Below are positions 43,997-59,359 of a stretch of 64,000 nucleotides of DNA, in pieces. Position 1 is the stretch's first letter, and each line of letters begins with the position of its first letter. The notes under the pieces are model-generated. The model ran no database searches and was not told the DNA's origin. It was given only the letters and a program-made list of their open reading frames with translations. Source of the stretch: Rhizophlyctis rosea (taxonomy: Eukaryota > Chytridiomycota > Chytridiomycetes > Rhizophlyctidales > Rhizophlyctidaceae); NCBI GenBank assembly GCA_027596075.1, contig JADGJC010000006.1, forward strand, positions 186,001 through 250,000. The letters run 5' to 3'. Position numbers and translations under genes: made by a program.

Positions 43997-45293
43997 GCTT
44001 TTGAATGCCTTTAGTTTCCGGGCTCTTCCTTGGGTCAAGTATCGCGTGGGGAAAGGAATTTGGTAAAGTAGATCGTGAGAAGATCAGCATCCAAGACTGC
44101 AACTTCGTGTCATCCAAACATCATTTCAGGCCCTGCCCAGCCCCAATGTGCCCCAGGGCCCATCCGCCCACGCGGGCTCCTTTCGTGTTCGACAGTTCCA
44201 CTTCCCATTTTCCTATCACGCCAGTTTTCTTTACAGCTGGCCAGAAGGTTCGTGTGGCAAAGGGTCGTGATCTTTTTGCACTTGAACTCAACTCTCTGTT
44301 TTGAACCAAACAGGCAACATGGCCTCGCATCGTGGATAGTGGACCATATCAATTGGATTTCATCAGTAAGTCACCTTCTCCTTTCCGCTAACACCCTCGA
44401 TACGGCCAGTTATTCCAAAGGGGACATACGCCTGGATATGGGAGTAGTCGCTATGTGGCCTTGCATCGGAAATACCCAGTTCTGTGCTTTTACGCATTAT
44501 CCATGCGTCGATACTTCGGCTGGTGATATACAATGGCCTGCTGCGTGGTAGCTCACAATTCGAAATTTGCGGATGCCCACGGGCCGCTATTAGAAAATTG
44601 ACCCCCTTTTTGGGAGTCGGACGAGCTTGCTTAGTAGTGCTAATCTCATATCTATGGAGGAACCGGAGGACCCTGTCTGGCCTTGCTGACGACCTTCTTC
44701 ATTTCAGAGACTTCTAACATGAGTTGCCCCCTAGATGGTTTTTTCCCCGTTTTCCTTCCCCCCCGCTGTATTAGGTGGGACCCGACGCAGCGCCGCCTCC
44801 TCGTGGCGGGTCCTGTTGTCCGATGAAGGATGCCTAGCAGCGAGCGATGCACATCATGTACATAATATATCTTCAAATTCTCAGTAATGTGTGATAGTAA
44901 TCTTTCATTCGTGATGTCATGAAATTATCAATGATTCTACCCAATGATTCTTGGGCACTTGCCCACCCTTGTGCCCGTTGGTGTGAAACCACAGGAAGCC
45001 AATATCAACTGGTGGGATCAATCTATAGAATTTGTTTTAGATCTAGGGTATCGGACCGAGGGTTTTGGAAGTCGTCCAATGTCGCGATTGATTATAACGG
45101 TGACCTCTTGGGAAACATGCAGGAGACATAAAATCGTACAACTTTCGGCACACGAGGTCCAGGTCAATCAAATCAAACAGCAAAAATACTCTTATGTACG
45201 GAAACCTTGTCCAAAAAAACATGTACAGTGTAAAAATTCCCGTCCCCCACCTCCCCAAACGTTGCCAAACCCTTTCGGCGTACCCCATCAAAG
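43997..45293. other. 1.3 kb intergenic region
   Basis: Between the SENP8-like start and the 3' end of the PLK4 gene. No open frame with domain content. A GC-rich inverted repeat (7-bp arms at 44778-44784 and 44807-44813) is present but has no known identity. Confidence 0.5.
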
Positions 45294-48760
<3,467 letters not shown>

Positions 48761-49188
48761 TGTCGCCCTTCCCCGCTCCCTTCCCCGCGCCTTTTTCGTT
48801 TCAGCAGTCTAGAGGAGTCGCCATGCAACATGTGCAAAACGATGTTCAAAGAGCAAGCTGTTTGCACTCTGACCATGTGAGCTTTCATTTCGCTGATGTT
48901 GGAAATATTAGCCGAGTAGCTATTGCAGCTACTCCTCTCATCAATCGGCCATCTGATCAGTCAATCAGCCTCCCAAACCTAAGCCACATTACGCGGTCTT
49001 GCCCTTGCGTCATCATGCGATCCCCACTTTTCTCCCTGCTCTTATACCTAACCAATTCGCCGCCCACAGACTTGTTACATTTCCCCCAAACTCTTTCCAT
49101 CTTACACCCTCAAAATCCTCATTGTCATTGCCTTTATTGCGATTTCATTCACATCAAAACTATCATAATCAGTATCTCGCATCCAATC
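48761..49188. promoter_or_regulatory. Shared divergent promoter region of PLK4 and the mitochondrial-type gene
   Basis: 428 bp between diverging starts. C/T-rich close to 49189. No individual site called. Confidence 0.45.
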
Positions 49189-49861
49189 ATGAACACCTTC
49201 ACCCGCCTCGTTCGTCAGCCCCTTATTCGCCCCGGCACCCGCCTAACCCCATTCCTCACCACCCGATTTCCCAACATCCGCACCCGCACATACGTCCAAA
49301 ACACCACAGACGATCGTCTCTCCGTAGAAGAGCTACAAGAGAAGCTATCAGAAAAACGAGATGCACCCGTCATCGTCGACATCTGCACCAACAACGAACA
49401 AAGCCAAGGCGGCGAGAGGACCTCATCGTACGCTATCTCCGGTAATGTTCCTCCCACCCCTTGTGCAGTTGGAATTGACGAATCTTCTTAAACTTTCAAG
49501 GAAATATATGTTGACAGTCAATGACTTCAATGCCGCTCTGGAGAAGCAACAAACCTCTAATGAGACGTATATGCCTCGGTTCCAGTACTCGAAGTCGGGA
49601 AGCAAGCACTATGTAGAAGTGTACTTGGAATCATCAAGATCGACATGCCTGGCTTCTGAGATCACTAAGCGAGGGAAGGATATCCAGTAAGTGGACTCAG
49701 TGCCATGATCCTTTGTTCGCTGCTCTTCATCTCACAATGTTGTATTAAACAGGGACAAAGAGGACCCGGATGGAGGCCTCAAGGGGGAAGGGCTAGAGTG
49801 GGGAGCATCAAACAAGGCTGCGAGCGAGGGGACCGGATCTTCGCAACCGTTGAACTTGTAA
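49189..49861 (+). CDS. Unknown protein with a mitochondrial-type presequence
   Basis: Three exons: 49189 to about 49441, one starting near 49500, and one after the acceptor near 49752. The ATG at 49189 gives MNTFTRLVRQPLIRPGTRL and then PFLTTRFPNIRTRTYVQNT, rich in Arg and lacking acidic residues, as in mitochondrial targeting sequences. Then come an amphipathic helix (LSVEELQEKLSEKRDAP), YMLTVNDFNAALEKQQTSNE and YSKSGSKHYVEVYLESSRST. The end is acidic and glycine-rich, ending in QPLNL with TAA at 49859-49861. The first splice crosses SYAIS-GKYMLT. I do not recognise the family. It is the only presequence-like start seen on a protein of this size in the window. Confidence 0.65.
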
Positions 49862-50040
49862 ATATTCTTCTAGTAACATGGACTGTCGGTTGCATCAAAC
49901 TTCTACTCCTTTGACGGGGCCGAAGAGTTCGGAGGTTTATTTCTACACTCACTGATAGCATCTGTCCTATTTTGCTAACACAATATGGTGAAGCTAATCT
50001 CCGGTCTTCTGGTGGTTCAACACTGGAATGCATGTCATAT

Positions 50041-51030
50041 CTATATAGTCTGCAGAAAGCGCTGAAACTCCACGGACTTCAAAGTGGTCACAATGAAAGC
50101 TTTGATTTCGTCATCGGTCATGGATGCAATATCAATTAAGGTCTCCTGCGTCGATTGCGGTGCGGTGACTATTGGGCTCGTTTCGGCGGAAGATGCAGGT
50201 TGAATTGGAGGCTTCGGGGGATTGGCTGGTTGGCAATTGATGACGATGGAAGGGTTTCGAATGTCTGGCGGTGTATCCACATCCATTGCATCAACCACAG
50301 TTTGACCTGCAGTTGGAGGCATGGGAAATATGAGGGTTGGTGGTGGATATGGTTTGATGACGACTGGTGTTGGTTTTCGCAGTTGCGCTAGTGGCGCATG
50401 AGGACCGCTGTCGGATTTTGCGGCGGTACGTATTGGAGACGGCAGTGCGAGTGATGGAGGAGTGCTTTGCGATTGGCTCTGCGATCCAGAAACGGGTGAG
50501 GACGAGCCGAGACTTGGGGGGATGATTTTGATCCCAACGAATCTCCCTAGGACAGCAGCGCAAGAGGAACAATCGTTTTCGGTACTAAATTTCAACTGAA
50601 ACCGACGCGCACCGTCCTGTGCATACTCTGCATTAAAGACCATTCGACATTGCATCAACCGAAATGATCCTACCCTGTGTTGATATTTGACATACAAAAT
50701 CTCGCCCTTTCGCCAAGTCTGCAATTGAACCAGCTGGATTTGTTCCGCCGTGAGACCGAGCTTCTCCTGATAAAAGCCTGGGAGTCAGCGTTCGAACCAT
50801 CAACGCTTGCCTTCCCCAGCAAATGAACGTACCAGGTTCACCTCAGCAGGTGCCAAAGCAAACACCCTCAAGTGTAGGCCAGCGCCGTGTGAGGTTTCGG
50901 CAACCTCCACTCTCATGACTTTATCAGCAAGATACACCCATCCTTGATTCGCTTGCTGTCCTTGAGCAGCGTTCGGGGACGGTGGATAAAGCCGACTGTA
51001 TTTCTCGATGGCCCAAGTGTGTGTGGACAT
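50041..51030 (-). CDS. REC114-like meiotic recombination protein (PH-fold N-terminus)
   Basis: REC114 with MEI4 recruits SPO11 to make meiotic double-strand breaks. The ATG at 51028-51030 gives MSTHTWAIEKYSRLYPPS, where WAIEKYSR resembles the REC114 start motif. The rest of the N-terminal domain has VYLADKVMRVEVAE, then TWRKGEILYVKYQHRVGSFR, RRFQLKFSTENDCSSCAAVL and FVGIKIIPP, fitting the pattern of alternating strands followed by a C-S-S-C helix at the end of the PH-like domain. A Pro/Ser/Thr-rich linker follows. The C-terminus is an amphipathic helix (DDEIKAFIVTTLKSVEFQRF), like the REC114 helix that binds MEI4. Sequence identity within this family is always low, so the call is moderate. 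Other PH-domain proteins remain possible. Confidence 0.55.
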
Positions 51031-51370
51031 CTTCTACGCCGTATGACCGTGACTTATGAGTGCTACTGTTTTTTGTTGGGAACGTAAGTATGATATCAGG
51101 GTAGCACGGGGTTCTGGGGCGTGGGAAAATTCTGATGGTAAATAAACAAGTGGGGTGAGGGAGGAGACTGATTGACTCAACCAAATGAACCCGCGTGTTT
51201 GTGGCGTGGGGCTTGTGTGGCGTGGACCAATCACAACCGTTGCTTATTTTTGGCCGCTCTCACAGACTCGCACTGGGCCGGAGAGTCCTTCAATTCGTCC
51301 CACTGCATAGGTAGCTGTAGGAGGTTGCAACCCCATTTCGTACACCTTCGACCGCTTATATCGAGCAACA
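51031..51370. promoter_or_regulatory. Shared divergent promoter region of the REC114-like and NOP53 genes
   Basis: 340 bp between diverging starts. A CCAAT word (GGACCAATCAC, near 51228) sits about 140 bp before the NOP53 start. No other site is called. Confidence 0.45.
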
Positions 51371-53284
51371 ATGGCGCCAGCCAACGCGACGGCGACGAAG
51401 AAGGCGGCACAGCCTAGCAGGAAGGGCAAGAAGGCTTGGAGAAAAAACACTGATGTTGCGGACGTGGAGGAGACGCTGGACGAGCTGAGGAATGAAGAGC
51501 GTCTGGGGTGGGTAAACATACGAATATTGAACTAATATATGGCATGTTCTTCAACTTACTCGGTTCCATCAATAGAGGAAAGCTGCACGAGAAGAAGGAC
51601 GAAGACCTTTTCTTCACTGACAAGAAAGGAGACGAAGAAGGTGTGGTATATGCAAAGTTGTATCGGCGCGTAAAGGCGGAACCTAACACGCAAACCTTAC
51701 ACAGTTCGCCAAAAACTACGAAGCCGTCCTCTTCGCATTGACGAAATCCTCCGCCCACAATCTGCTTTCGATGGAATCCGTTCTCGCCCCACCGCACCTT
51801 CCGCCAAACCCGCACCATCGTCAACTGGGAAAGCTAGGGCTATCTCAAAAACCTTGGTGGCGCAAGTTGAAGAATTGTCGAAACGCAAGAGAGAGGCGGG
51901 CTTAGGCCCCGGCAGTGCAAAAGCTACGAAGAAGAGACGGTTGGATGAGAAGAGGGCTGAGCTGAGGAAGGCGAAAGGCGGATTTGACTTATGGGATGTT
52001 CAGGGTAGGCTCGGGCATGAAGTTCAATTTCAGGGATAGCAACAATTCTAACATAGGGTATTTAGATAAAACTGCGGTTACGCACGAGGAAGAGTATTTG
52101 GAACCCGTCAAAGTCAAGCCAGTAAAGGTACTTCGGGTCATATCACCCCTTTGTCCTCTGTATATGGTGTCCTGATACCGTCATCTTAGAAACCAAAACT
52201 GCCGGATCAACGACCAGCTGCCATTCGTGCGGTTGAGCCAACACATCCTGGTATCTCGTACAACCCTACTTTCGATGATCATCAGGTACGCAACGTGTAT
52301 GTTGGATTCATGTAGGCTTTCCGTCACTAACATCTGTGCATAGTCTGCCTTGCAAGCCGCAGTAGATGAAGAGGAGCTGAAAGAAAAGCGGAAGGAGGAG
52401 ACGGCGAAGAAGATGTCTTACCCAGCTGAACTTGACGAATTGGTGAATACAGTCAAAGCCATTGACTCAGTCTGAGAACAACCGGGTGTTGACCTCACAT
52501 TCACCGAAACAGGATGAAGAAACATTCTTCGACGACTCAGACGAAGAAGAAGAAGACGCAACCCCCGACCTAGACGTAACGGAAGCCGACGGCGCAATCA
52601 GCGAAGCCGAAACAGACGGTCGAAGCTTCACAAAACCCGTCGCAGTAGAATCTCGCAAAACGAAGGTGCAGCGGAATAAAGAGGCGCGGTTGGCGGAGAA
52701 GCGGCGGGAGGAGGAGAAGTTGGCGGAGGAGAAGAAATTGTTGAAGCAGTTGAATCGGCTGGGAGAGATTAAGAAGCAGGTGTCGAAGGAGGAGCAGAAA
52801 AGGTTGAGGAAATTGGAGGAGAGGGCGAAGGCGGAGGCGGAGGCGGCGGCGACGTTGACGAGGAGGGTTGGGCCGCATGAGTGAGTTTGTGGTGGTTTGT
52901 GGGGAGTTTATACGGTTTTATGATGTTGACTGGTATCTGTGCTGTAGGTTCAAGCCGGCACCTATGGACATTCAACTAACAGAAGACTTGGCGGACTCTT
53001 TGCGAGAGCTTAAGGTACAATTTTTGGACATTGAATGCGTCTCCCGTTTTTATCATCTAACACCGTCCTTCAAAAGCCGGAAGGAAATCTATTCCAGGAC
53101 CGCTTTTTGAGCTTACAAAAGCGATCGCTTATTGAGACGCGTGTGCCCGTGAGGTTAGTATTTGTCTTTCGTTCTGTGACGCCATACATCTCTTTCCTAA
53201 CATGCTTTCCTCATTCGCTGCAGCAAACGCCTCAAGTACAAACGGAAAGAAATGGAAAGTCACGACTACAAGCGATTCAAATAG
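51371..53284 (+). CDS. NOP53: NOP53 (GLTSCR2/PICT1), 60S ribosome biogenesis factor
   Basis: Nucleolar protein that recruits the exosome cofactor Mtr4 to pre-60S particles. The ATG at 51371 gives an Ala/Lys-rich start, then the family signature SRKGKKAWRKNTDVADVEET and LDELRNEERL. Exons continue KLHEKKDEDLFFTDKKGDEE, LTKSSAHNLLSMESVLAP, VAQVEELSKRKREAGLGPGS, then YNPTFDDHQ and LQAAVDEEELKEKRKEETAK. An acidic patch (DDSDEEEEDATPDL) precedes a Lys/Glu helix block (RLAEKRREEEKLAEEKKLLK). The conserved C-terminus is split over small exons: FKPAPMDIQLTEDLADSLRE, PEGNLFQDRFLSLQKRSLIE and KRLKYKRKEMESHDYKRFK, with TAG at 53282-53284. About nine exons. The order and motifs are those of NOP53. Confidence 0.92.
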
Positions 53285-53522
53285 GTGTTCATTATCAACA
53301 TCGTCGCTCAGCCAGTATCGCGGGCGAGTAGAGGATTCCATAGTCTACATATATCTGATACATTTGTACATATCGTCACCAGCAAACCCTGAATAAGTGT
53401 ATTTTCACGATTTCGTGTTGTATTTACGGAGCAACTTGGTGGTGGTTGAGTGACTATTCAGGCTGCCTTTGCAGATGACATCTACCGAAACTATATATTA
53501 CCGCGATCCAACCAGTTACAGG
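53285..53522. other. Convergent intergenic region
   Basis: 238 bp between the NOP53 stop and the fusion-gene stop. Nothing recognisable. Confidence 0.5.
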
Positions 53523-56500
53523 TCATGACGCTATGCTGCTCTTCCTATTTACATACCTAAAGAAGTCCGCTACCAAGTACAGCGACCCGCAAACTACAAT
53601 CAAAGACAGCCGCTCATGCCCCAATGCAATCATCGCTTCCTCCACATCAGCAACCTCAACACACTCGACATCAGGCAAGACCTCCCGTGCACGTTCTCGC
53701 AGCGCTTCAGTGGCAGCAGGCCGGATCCAGGGCATCTGCTCAGGTTGCGAAAACGGCGAAAGAAATAACCGATCCCCTTTACTCAAAAGCGCCCTAAACA
53801 ACCCACTCGCATCCTTCCCAGCCGTCATCCCAATAACCCACGTCACACTCCTCCCACCAACCTCCTCCCGTCGCAAATCAACAAACTCCGCCAAAGCCTC
53901 CGCAGCCTGCAAATTATGCGCCCCATCAACAAGCACCTTCCCAACACCCCCAACATCCACCCACTCCAACCGTCCAGGCCACCTCACCCCCTCCAACCCA
54001 TCCACAACCGCCTCCCTCGAAACCCTATCCCACCCCCTCCTCCTCAATACATCCAAAACCCTCACCGCAGTCGCCATATTCCCTCGCTGGAACTTGCCAT
54101 TCAAATTGACTCTAACCCTAATCTCCTCCCCACCAAATTCACACCTCATCCACCCTTCCTCCTCCTCCCCCACATCCTCAACAACCTCAAAATCCCGACA
54201 CCCAACCCCCCTCGCCTTACTCTCCAAAACCCCCAATACCCCCTCCTCCCGCTGCACCCCAACCACAACCGCACTATGCGGACTCTTCACAATCCCCGCC
54301 TTCTCCCCCGCAATCTCCCCCACCGTCCCCCCCAAAAACTCAACATGGTCCAACCCAACACTCGCAAAAACACATACTTCAACACCCTCCGCATCACAAA
54401 CATTCGTCGCGTCCAATCGTCCACCTAAACCGCATTCCAAAATCGCTATATCGATGTGGTGTTGCTTGAAGGTTAAGAAAGCAACACAAGTCTGTGCCTC
54501 AAACGTCGTAATTTCTAGCTCCAATTCCTGAGCACGGGTCAAGACTCTCGATAGCGTAGCGTCATATTCCGACTGCGATATAGGTTCGTCGTTGATATGT
54601 ATCGCGTCAGAAGTATGAAGGAGGTGCGGGGAGTTGAACCGTCCAGTCCTATACCCCGCCTTTGTCAAAACCGCCGAAACAGCCGCACATATCGATCCCT
54701 TGCCATTCGTTCCCGCCACATGAACGACTTTCAATCCTCGATGCGGATTATCGAGCCCGTCCAATAATCGAGATATGTTTTCCAACCCAAGCTGGATGAC
54801 GCCCTTCGCGACAGCTTTCGCTTTCTCTTCCCCGCCACTTCCATTCAGAGTAACAGTACTACCATTAACAATCCCACCCGCACTCTCCCTCCTCCCATTC
54901 ACCCCTCCCTCCTCCTTCTCCCCACCCTCCCCCGCAATAGCAAGCCCCTGAATATACCACTCAATCATCGCCCGATTCGTATCCGCATTCTCAATCACCA
55001 TCTTCTCCATCCACACCTGAACCCTCTTACACGCCTCCCCAATCTCCTTCCCCTTCAACCCCGGATGATGCTTCTGCACCAAATTTCCAATACTGATCGC
55101 CTGCTTCGGTGCCTGCACTTTCTTCTCCGCTCCTTTGATCCCTACCGCCGACACTTCGCGTAATGTGCCGGTGATCGGTATAGGTTCAGCTAGAGGGGTC
55201 CACTCGGTGATGTCGTTACTTTCTTTTGCTTTTGCATCGGGGGCGAAGAAGAGCGTGACGTGTGGGGTATCGTTGAAGGAGAGGAGTGGGAGGTGGCATG
55301 GGTCGGATTCGACTTTGATGGCGGTTATGCGGTTGGGTATTTGGCCGATGGCGGTGGCGAAAGCGTGGACTGTTGCGCCTAATCCTCCCATTGGTTCAAC
55401 GTACTTTTCTTGTGCTGGACCGAGACATATTGTGATATGATCGGCGGAAACGGTCCATTTTGCCGGTCGTGGTGTTAGAGAGAGGAGACGTTCACTGGAC
55501 TGCGCATCGAGACACACAGCGGTGTACTTTACGCGCTCCGCAAGATCTATCGGCTCACGGAAGAATGATGCGCTCGTCCTCCTGGGAAGAGTCAACTTGT
55601 TCGTCTTCCGCAAATTCTTCACGCATCCTTCCTCCCCATCCCCACCGATCTCCTCACATTCCTGCGCAGCAGCAGCCTCCTCCAGATCTCGTCGGCACTT
55701 TGCGATTCTCTCGTTCGACCGGCTTACTAGATCTACCACCAGTGACTTTTCCAATTCTTCAGGCATCTGTTGCTCGAGAGCTGGATCGTGCTGAATAAAG
55801 TGACAGTTGAAAGTCTCGATTCGTTGCTTCTTTTGCAAGGCAGTGAGTTCGGACGTGAAGAAGTTCAAATGCCGTGACCGGTCATCGAAAAACTCGACGT
55901 GTTTGATGGAGGGTATAGATTGTAGGAGATTTCGGAGGACTGCTACTTTGAAGTCGAGGGTGGTGGGATAATGACGAGGCTGTGTTGGGTCGTGTCCCTC
56001 ACGGAAGAAGAACCTGTTGTGCGGCGGTTATGAAGATCCTACGGCAGCGAGTAAGTTGACGGAAAGCTTACAGATCAAAATGTAGTGGTGGTTCCAAGCT
56101 ATGCGCGATCTCTCGAATCCTTTCACTGAAAACATTGTGTCTTCTTCCTGTCATTAGGACCGATACGGTATCATCCTTTCGGCTGATAGATTCCCTCGCC
56201 GCACGAACCGTCTCCTCATCCCACCACGTGATACTAGGCTTTTCAGGTATGTAAGGTGCCGATAGGGTGCGACCGTCGGCAAACCAACCGCAATCTGCTA
56301 ACAGTGCTCCTAACAGCTCAGTATGCCAGAGTTTACGATTTGGCAGTGGCGATCGAAATAGGGTAGAGTCAAAGTCGAATATGAGCAGTCGGGTGAGGTT
56401 ACATCTTGACGGGGTGGAGAGTTTGCCTGTGCCGCCTGTGTCAGTTTCGACCGTGAAGGGTTGAAGCGACTCGGTCGAGTTTGGTTGGCTTGACTCCGGG

Positions 56501-56652
56501 GATTCCACCAACTGACAGGAAACTGCTACGGTTTCGGAAAATTCTGACAAGAGAGTGTGAGCTTCGTAATTCTGAGTGGTTAAGAGATGGTTTTTCAAAC
56601 TGAAGATACCTGAGATAAGGCGTTCATAGTGGAACCGCTCAGCTTCTGCCAT
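53523..56652 (-). CDS. Triple fusion: HAD phosphatase (RNA-repair 'Swiss army knife' type), 2H phosphoesterase, folylpolyglutamate/dihydrofolate synthase
   Basis: Exons 56072-56652 and 53523-56013 total 3,072 nt, 1,023 residues. Residues 92-97 (FDFDST) and LMTGRR (about 167-171) are HAD phosphatase motifs I and II; EFFDDRSRH (about 233-241) completes the HAD_SAK_1 pattern. A middle domain (about 350-490) has two H-x-T motifs, DHITIC (HIT 385-387) and PHVTLF (HVT 444-446), the signature of 2H cyclic phosphodiesterases. After a helical linker, residues from about 600 form a complete FolC-type ligase: VVHVAGTNGKGSICAAV (P-loop, 627-633), NSPHLLHTSDAIHIND, LECGLGGRLDATNV and VLVDGAHNLQAAEA. The second exon is one open frame from within the HAD domain through the ligase, so the fusion does not rest on a guessed intron. 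An optional intron near the N-terminus (donor at RLISG) is possible. Confidence 0.85.
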
Positions 56653-57735
56653 TTTGTCGAGTATGAACGTAACTGTAGTATTTCAGTTATGATATGCAGA
56701 CGGGCAGCAAGTACCAAAACCCAAGTGGGTGTAAATTCCGACTTACTTTCGATGGAGATCTGAGATGGAATTCCAAATTGATGACGGCTTGAAATTGTTA
56801 TTGGTGGCAGGGTGGTGGCACAGCATCAGCAGGTGGCTTGGCAGTGCAGTGCCAATGCATCACACAACAGGCGATTCGACGTGTAAAAGGGTCCTCATGC
56901 CATTCCAATGATTCCACCCATTCCCTGACCAGTAATGGCCAACGATGACTGAGACTTGTCATCATAATTAATTGTATATGGTTATGACCATGAATAGTAT
57001 ATTGCCTTGAATTCTTAAGTACTGGCACATTGCCTGTACATGCATGGTGAAATATTGCAGCAATCTATTGTGAACATCCATATTACCTCATGGATTTACA
57101 TGGCAGTGCGCTTATCTATGGGATCACTCTTCACGCTGACCATGGATCATTTGAGCGATCATCGGTGGCCAAGTCTGGATGGGAATCCTTTTCTTTGAAA
57201 CTGACAGGCTCAAACATGGCACACCTGCACTCAGAACGCGTCACATTCCCATCTCATCTTCCCTTTCCCTACCCCACATCGATCTACAATACTGAAATCG
57301 AGGTGAGACCTGCACTATCTGTTGCCTTTTGTTCACCTTCCGCATCAAAAGTGCTTAACTGATGCTTCTGATTGCAATATCAGGAACTCCCGAGTGATTT
57401 AAACTTCTATCCATTCACCCCGATTGTTTGTTTACGAAACCAATACACAAACTCTGACGTTATTCCTCCGACGGACACACGGTCTACATCCAACTGAAAC
57501 CGCTGACAAAGCGAACAGCTGGGAAGACCAGATCGACACATGTTCCCAGCCCACTTTAACGGTAGGTTTCTCCTGCAGCGATTGGAATATCAATCGATTC
57601 GCTCATTCAGTTCCGTTAACGCCTGCACTGGCATTGAACTAACGGCTGACCCTTCCTTCTTGATCTACGCTCACTCGCACCTACTCCAAAGCTGGCCGTC
57701 ATAAAGTTCACTCCTCCGACCCGTCTTGCGCCACC
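56653..57735. promoter_or_regulatory. Divergent intergenic region
   Basis: 1.08 kb between the fusion gene and the glycosyltransferase, which diverge. Short plus-strand frames (for example 57090-57362) lack domain content. No gene or individual site is called. Confidence 0.45.
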
Positions 57736-58888
57736 ATGAGAAGTAGAAATAATAGATTTGCCATTATATCGGCAGCAGTGCTTTGCTCTCTCATAACCAT
57801 GATGGCATGGTCCTCGCATAAACCTGAGCCAGTTGTCACGCCCGCTGGTAGGTTGGCCAATTTATAATGCTAAACTTTCTATCACTGCAGTTCCCCATAT
57901 CGTAAAGCATTCCATGCCTTCCACATATATCACTCATCTTGTCGTTGCTTACCTGGCAGATCTGTTTCGCGACGGAATGAGATGCGATTACCGTCCATCA
58001 GACCAAGTCCCACATATCATTCATCAAAGTTGGAAGACGACCGATTTACCAGAGGTCAGTCTCGTTCATAACGTGTCAATGCGGGCGAAGGACCCTGCCT
58101 AAGTACCTACCTTCACATCCAAAAATATCAGAAATTCCGCACCTGGCAACAAACCTGGAAAAACCACCACCCAACTTGGAAATACATCCTTTGGACCGAC
58201 GCCGACAACCGCCGCCTAATCGCAACCCACTACCCCTGGTTCCTCCGCTACTACGACTCCCTCCCTTCAAACATAACCCGCGCCGACGCATCCCGATACT
58301 TCTACATGCACCGCTACGGCGGCATATACGTCGACCTCGACTCAGAATGCCTAAAACCCTTCGACACCCTCCTCTCCGATGCACCAGCCTACGTCGCCAC
58401 CATGACGGGCAATCCCTCCTGGGACCATGATATCCCGAACGCGTGGGTGGCGAGTAGGAAGGGACATCCGTTTTGGTTGTTTGTTGTTGCGCAGATTATG
58501 GGGTTTTTGGATAATAGGGGCGATGGGGGTGCGGAGGCGGTGACGGGGCCGATTGCGTTGATTAAGGCTTGGAGGGCGTATTATGCGGATGTGCCGGAGG
58601 AGGAGAGGGAGCCCGTGAAGCTTTTGGAGAAAGGTTAAGATTTTTTGCCATTTGCGTTTTATCGTGACTTGATGGAAGAGCTTAAAACTTCCCCGCACCA
58701 CAGGCATTATATACCCCTACGCCTGGATCAACCCCCCTAGAGAACAGTGGACCTGCTGGGGAGGTCAGTCAAACGGCGACTTCAATCCAGAAACGTGCAA
58801 AGTTGCCGTTAACGCAACGGGAAAACCTGAGGAGAAAGCTCACATGATCACATACTGGACCCACACATGGAATAATGAAGATAAATGA
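57736..58888 (+). CDS. Golgi-type glycosyltransferase with DXD motif (Gly_transf_sug/OCH1-like)
   Basis: Type II membrane enzyme expected to add sugars to glycoproteins or glycolipids in the Golgi. The ATG at 57736 sits in a perfect CCACCATG context and gives MRSRNNRFAIISAAVLCSLI, a short cytosolic tail and signal anchor. Exons then read DLFRDGMRCDYRPSDQVPHI, IHQSWKTTDLPE, FRTWQQTWKNHHPTWKYILW, TDADNRRLIATHYPWF, RADASRYFYMHRYGGIYVDL, and DSECLKPFDTLLSD. The motif GGIYVDLDSECLKP contains the D-x-D (DLD) metal site. Later come AWVASRKGHPFWLFVVAQIM, GPIALIKAWRAYYADVPEEE and, after one more intron, GIIYPYAWINPPREQWTCWG, ending ITYWTHTWNNEDK. The acceptor (mannosyl, inositol-phosphoceramide or other) cannot be told from sequence. 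Confidence 0.88.
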
Positions 58889-59359
58889 AATGTCGGTGGT
58901 TGAGTATGTGAATGGAAGGAGGGGGAAGGAGGGGGAGGAGGGAAGGATGGGGGTGACACTTTACTGTGTAGAGTCTATGCCGTCTAAATTTTTGTTTCTT
59001 CTTGTGCGCTATGATACCTCCAAACTGTTTTGTAATTTATGCACGTCCCATCTTTTTGCGCAGTATCAAAGCTTTCAATCACAGTTATGACCGTCGTTCC
59101 AGTTACGATTGTTGTGGGGTTTGAGGAAGTCGCTAGGACTACATAGTCCATCGCGAAAGTAGTCTCCCTTCAATAAGAGATCATTGTTACAATATGAAGT
59201 CGCTATATACACATGGATTTTTGGATATTAAGAATCGTATCAGACTAACCCCAAAACGAGTCCCCAACTATATACAAACCCCACCCATCGTTCCCAACTT
59301 CCCGCCTCATCCTAAACCCCTTTTCCCCCATCCTCCTCCCCCCCAAAAATTGATTACAA
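58889..59359. other. Convergent intergenic region
   Basis: 471 bp between the glycosyltransferase stop and the lipase stop. A C-rich run occupies 59250-59360. Nothing recognisable. Confidence 0.5.

Noticed and set aside
44778..44813. GC-rich inverted repeat GGACCCG...CGGGTCC with a competing inner CCGCC/GGCGG stem
   Set aside because: Short, single copy, the two stems exclude each other, and no family is recognised.
53533..54531. 332-residue open frame on the plus strand
   Set aside because: Shadow of the FolC part of the fusion gene; Ser/Thr/Pro-rich reading caused by its codon composition.
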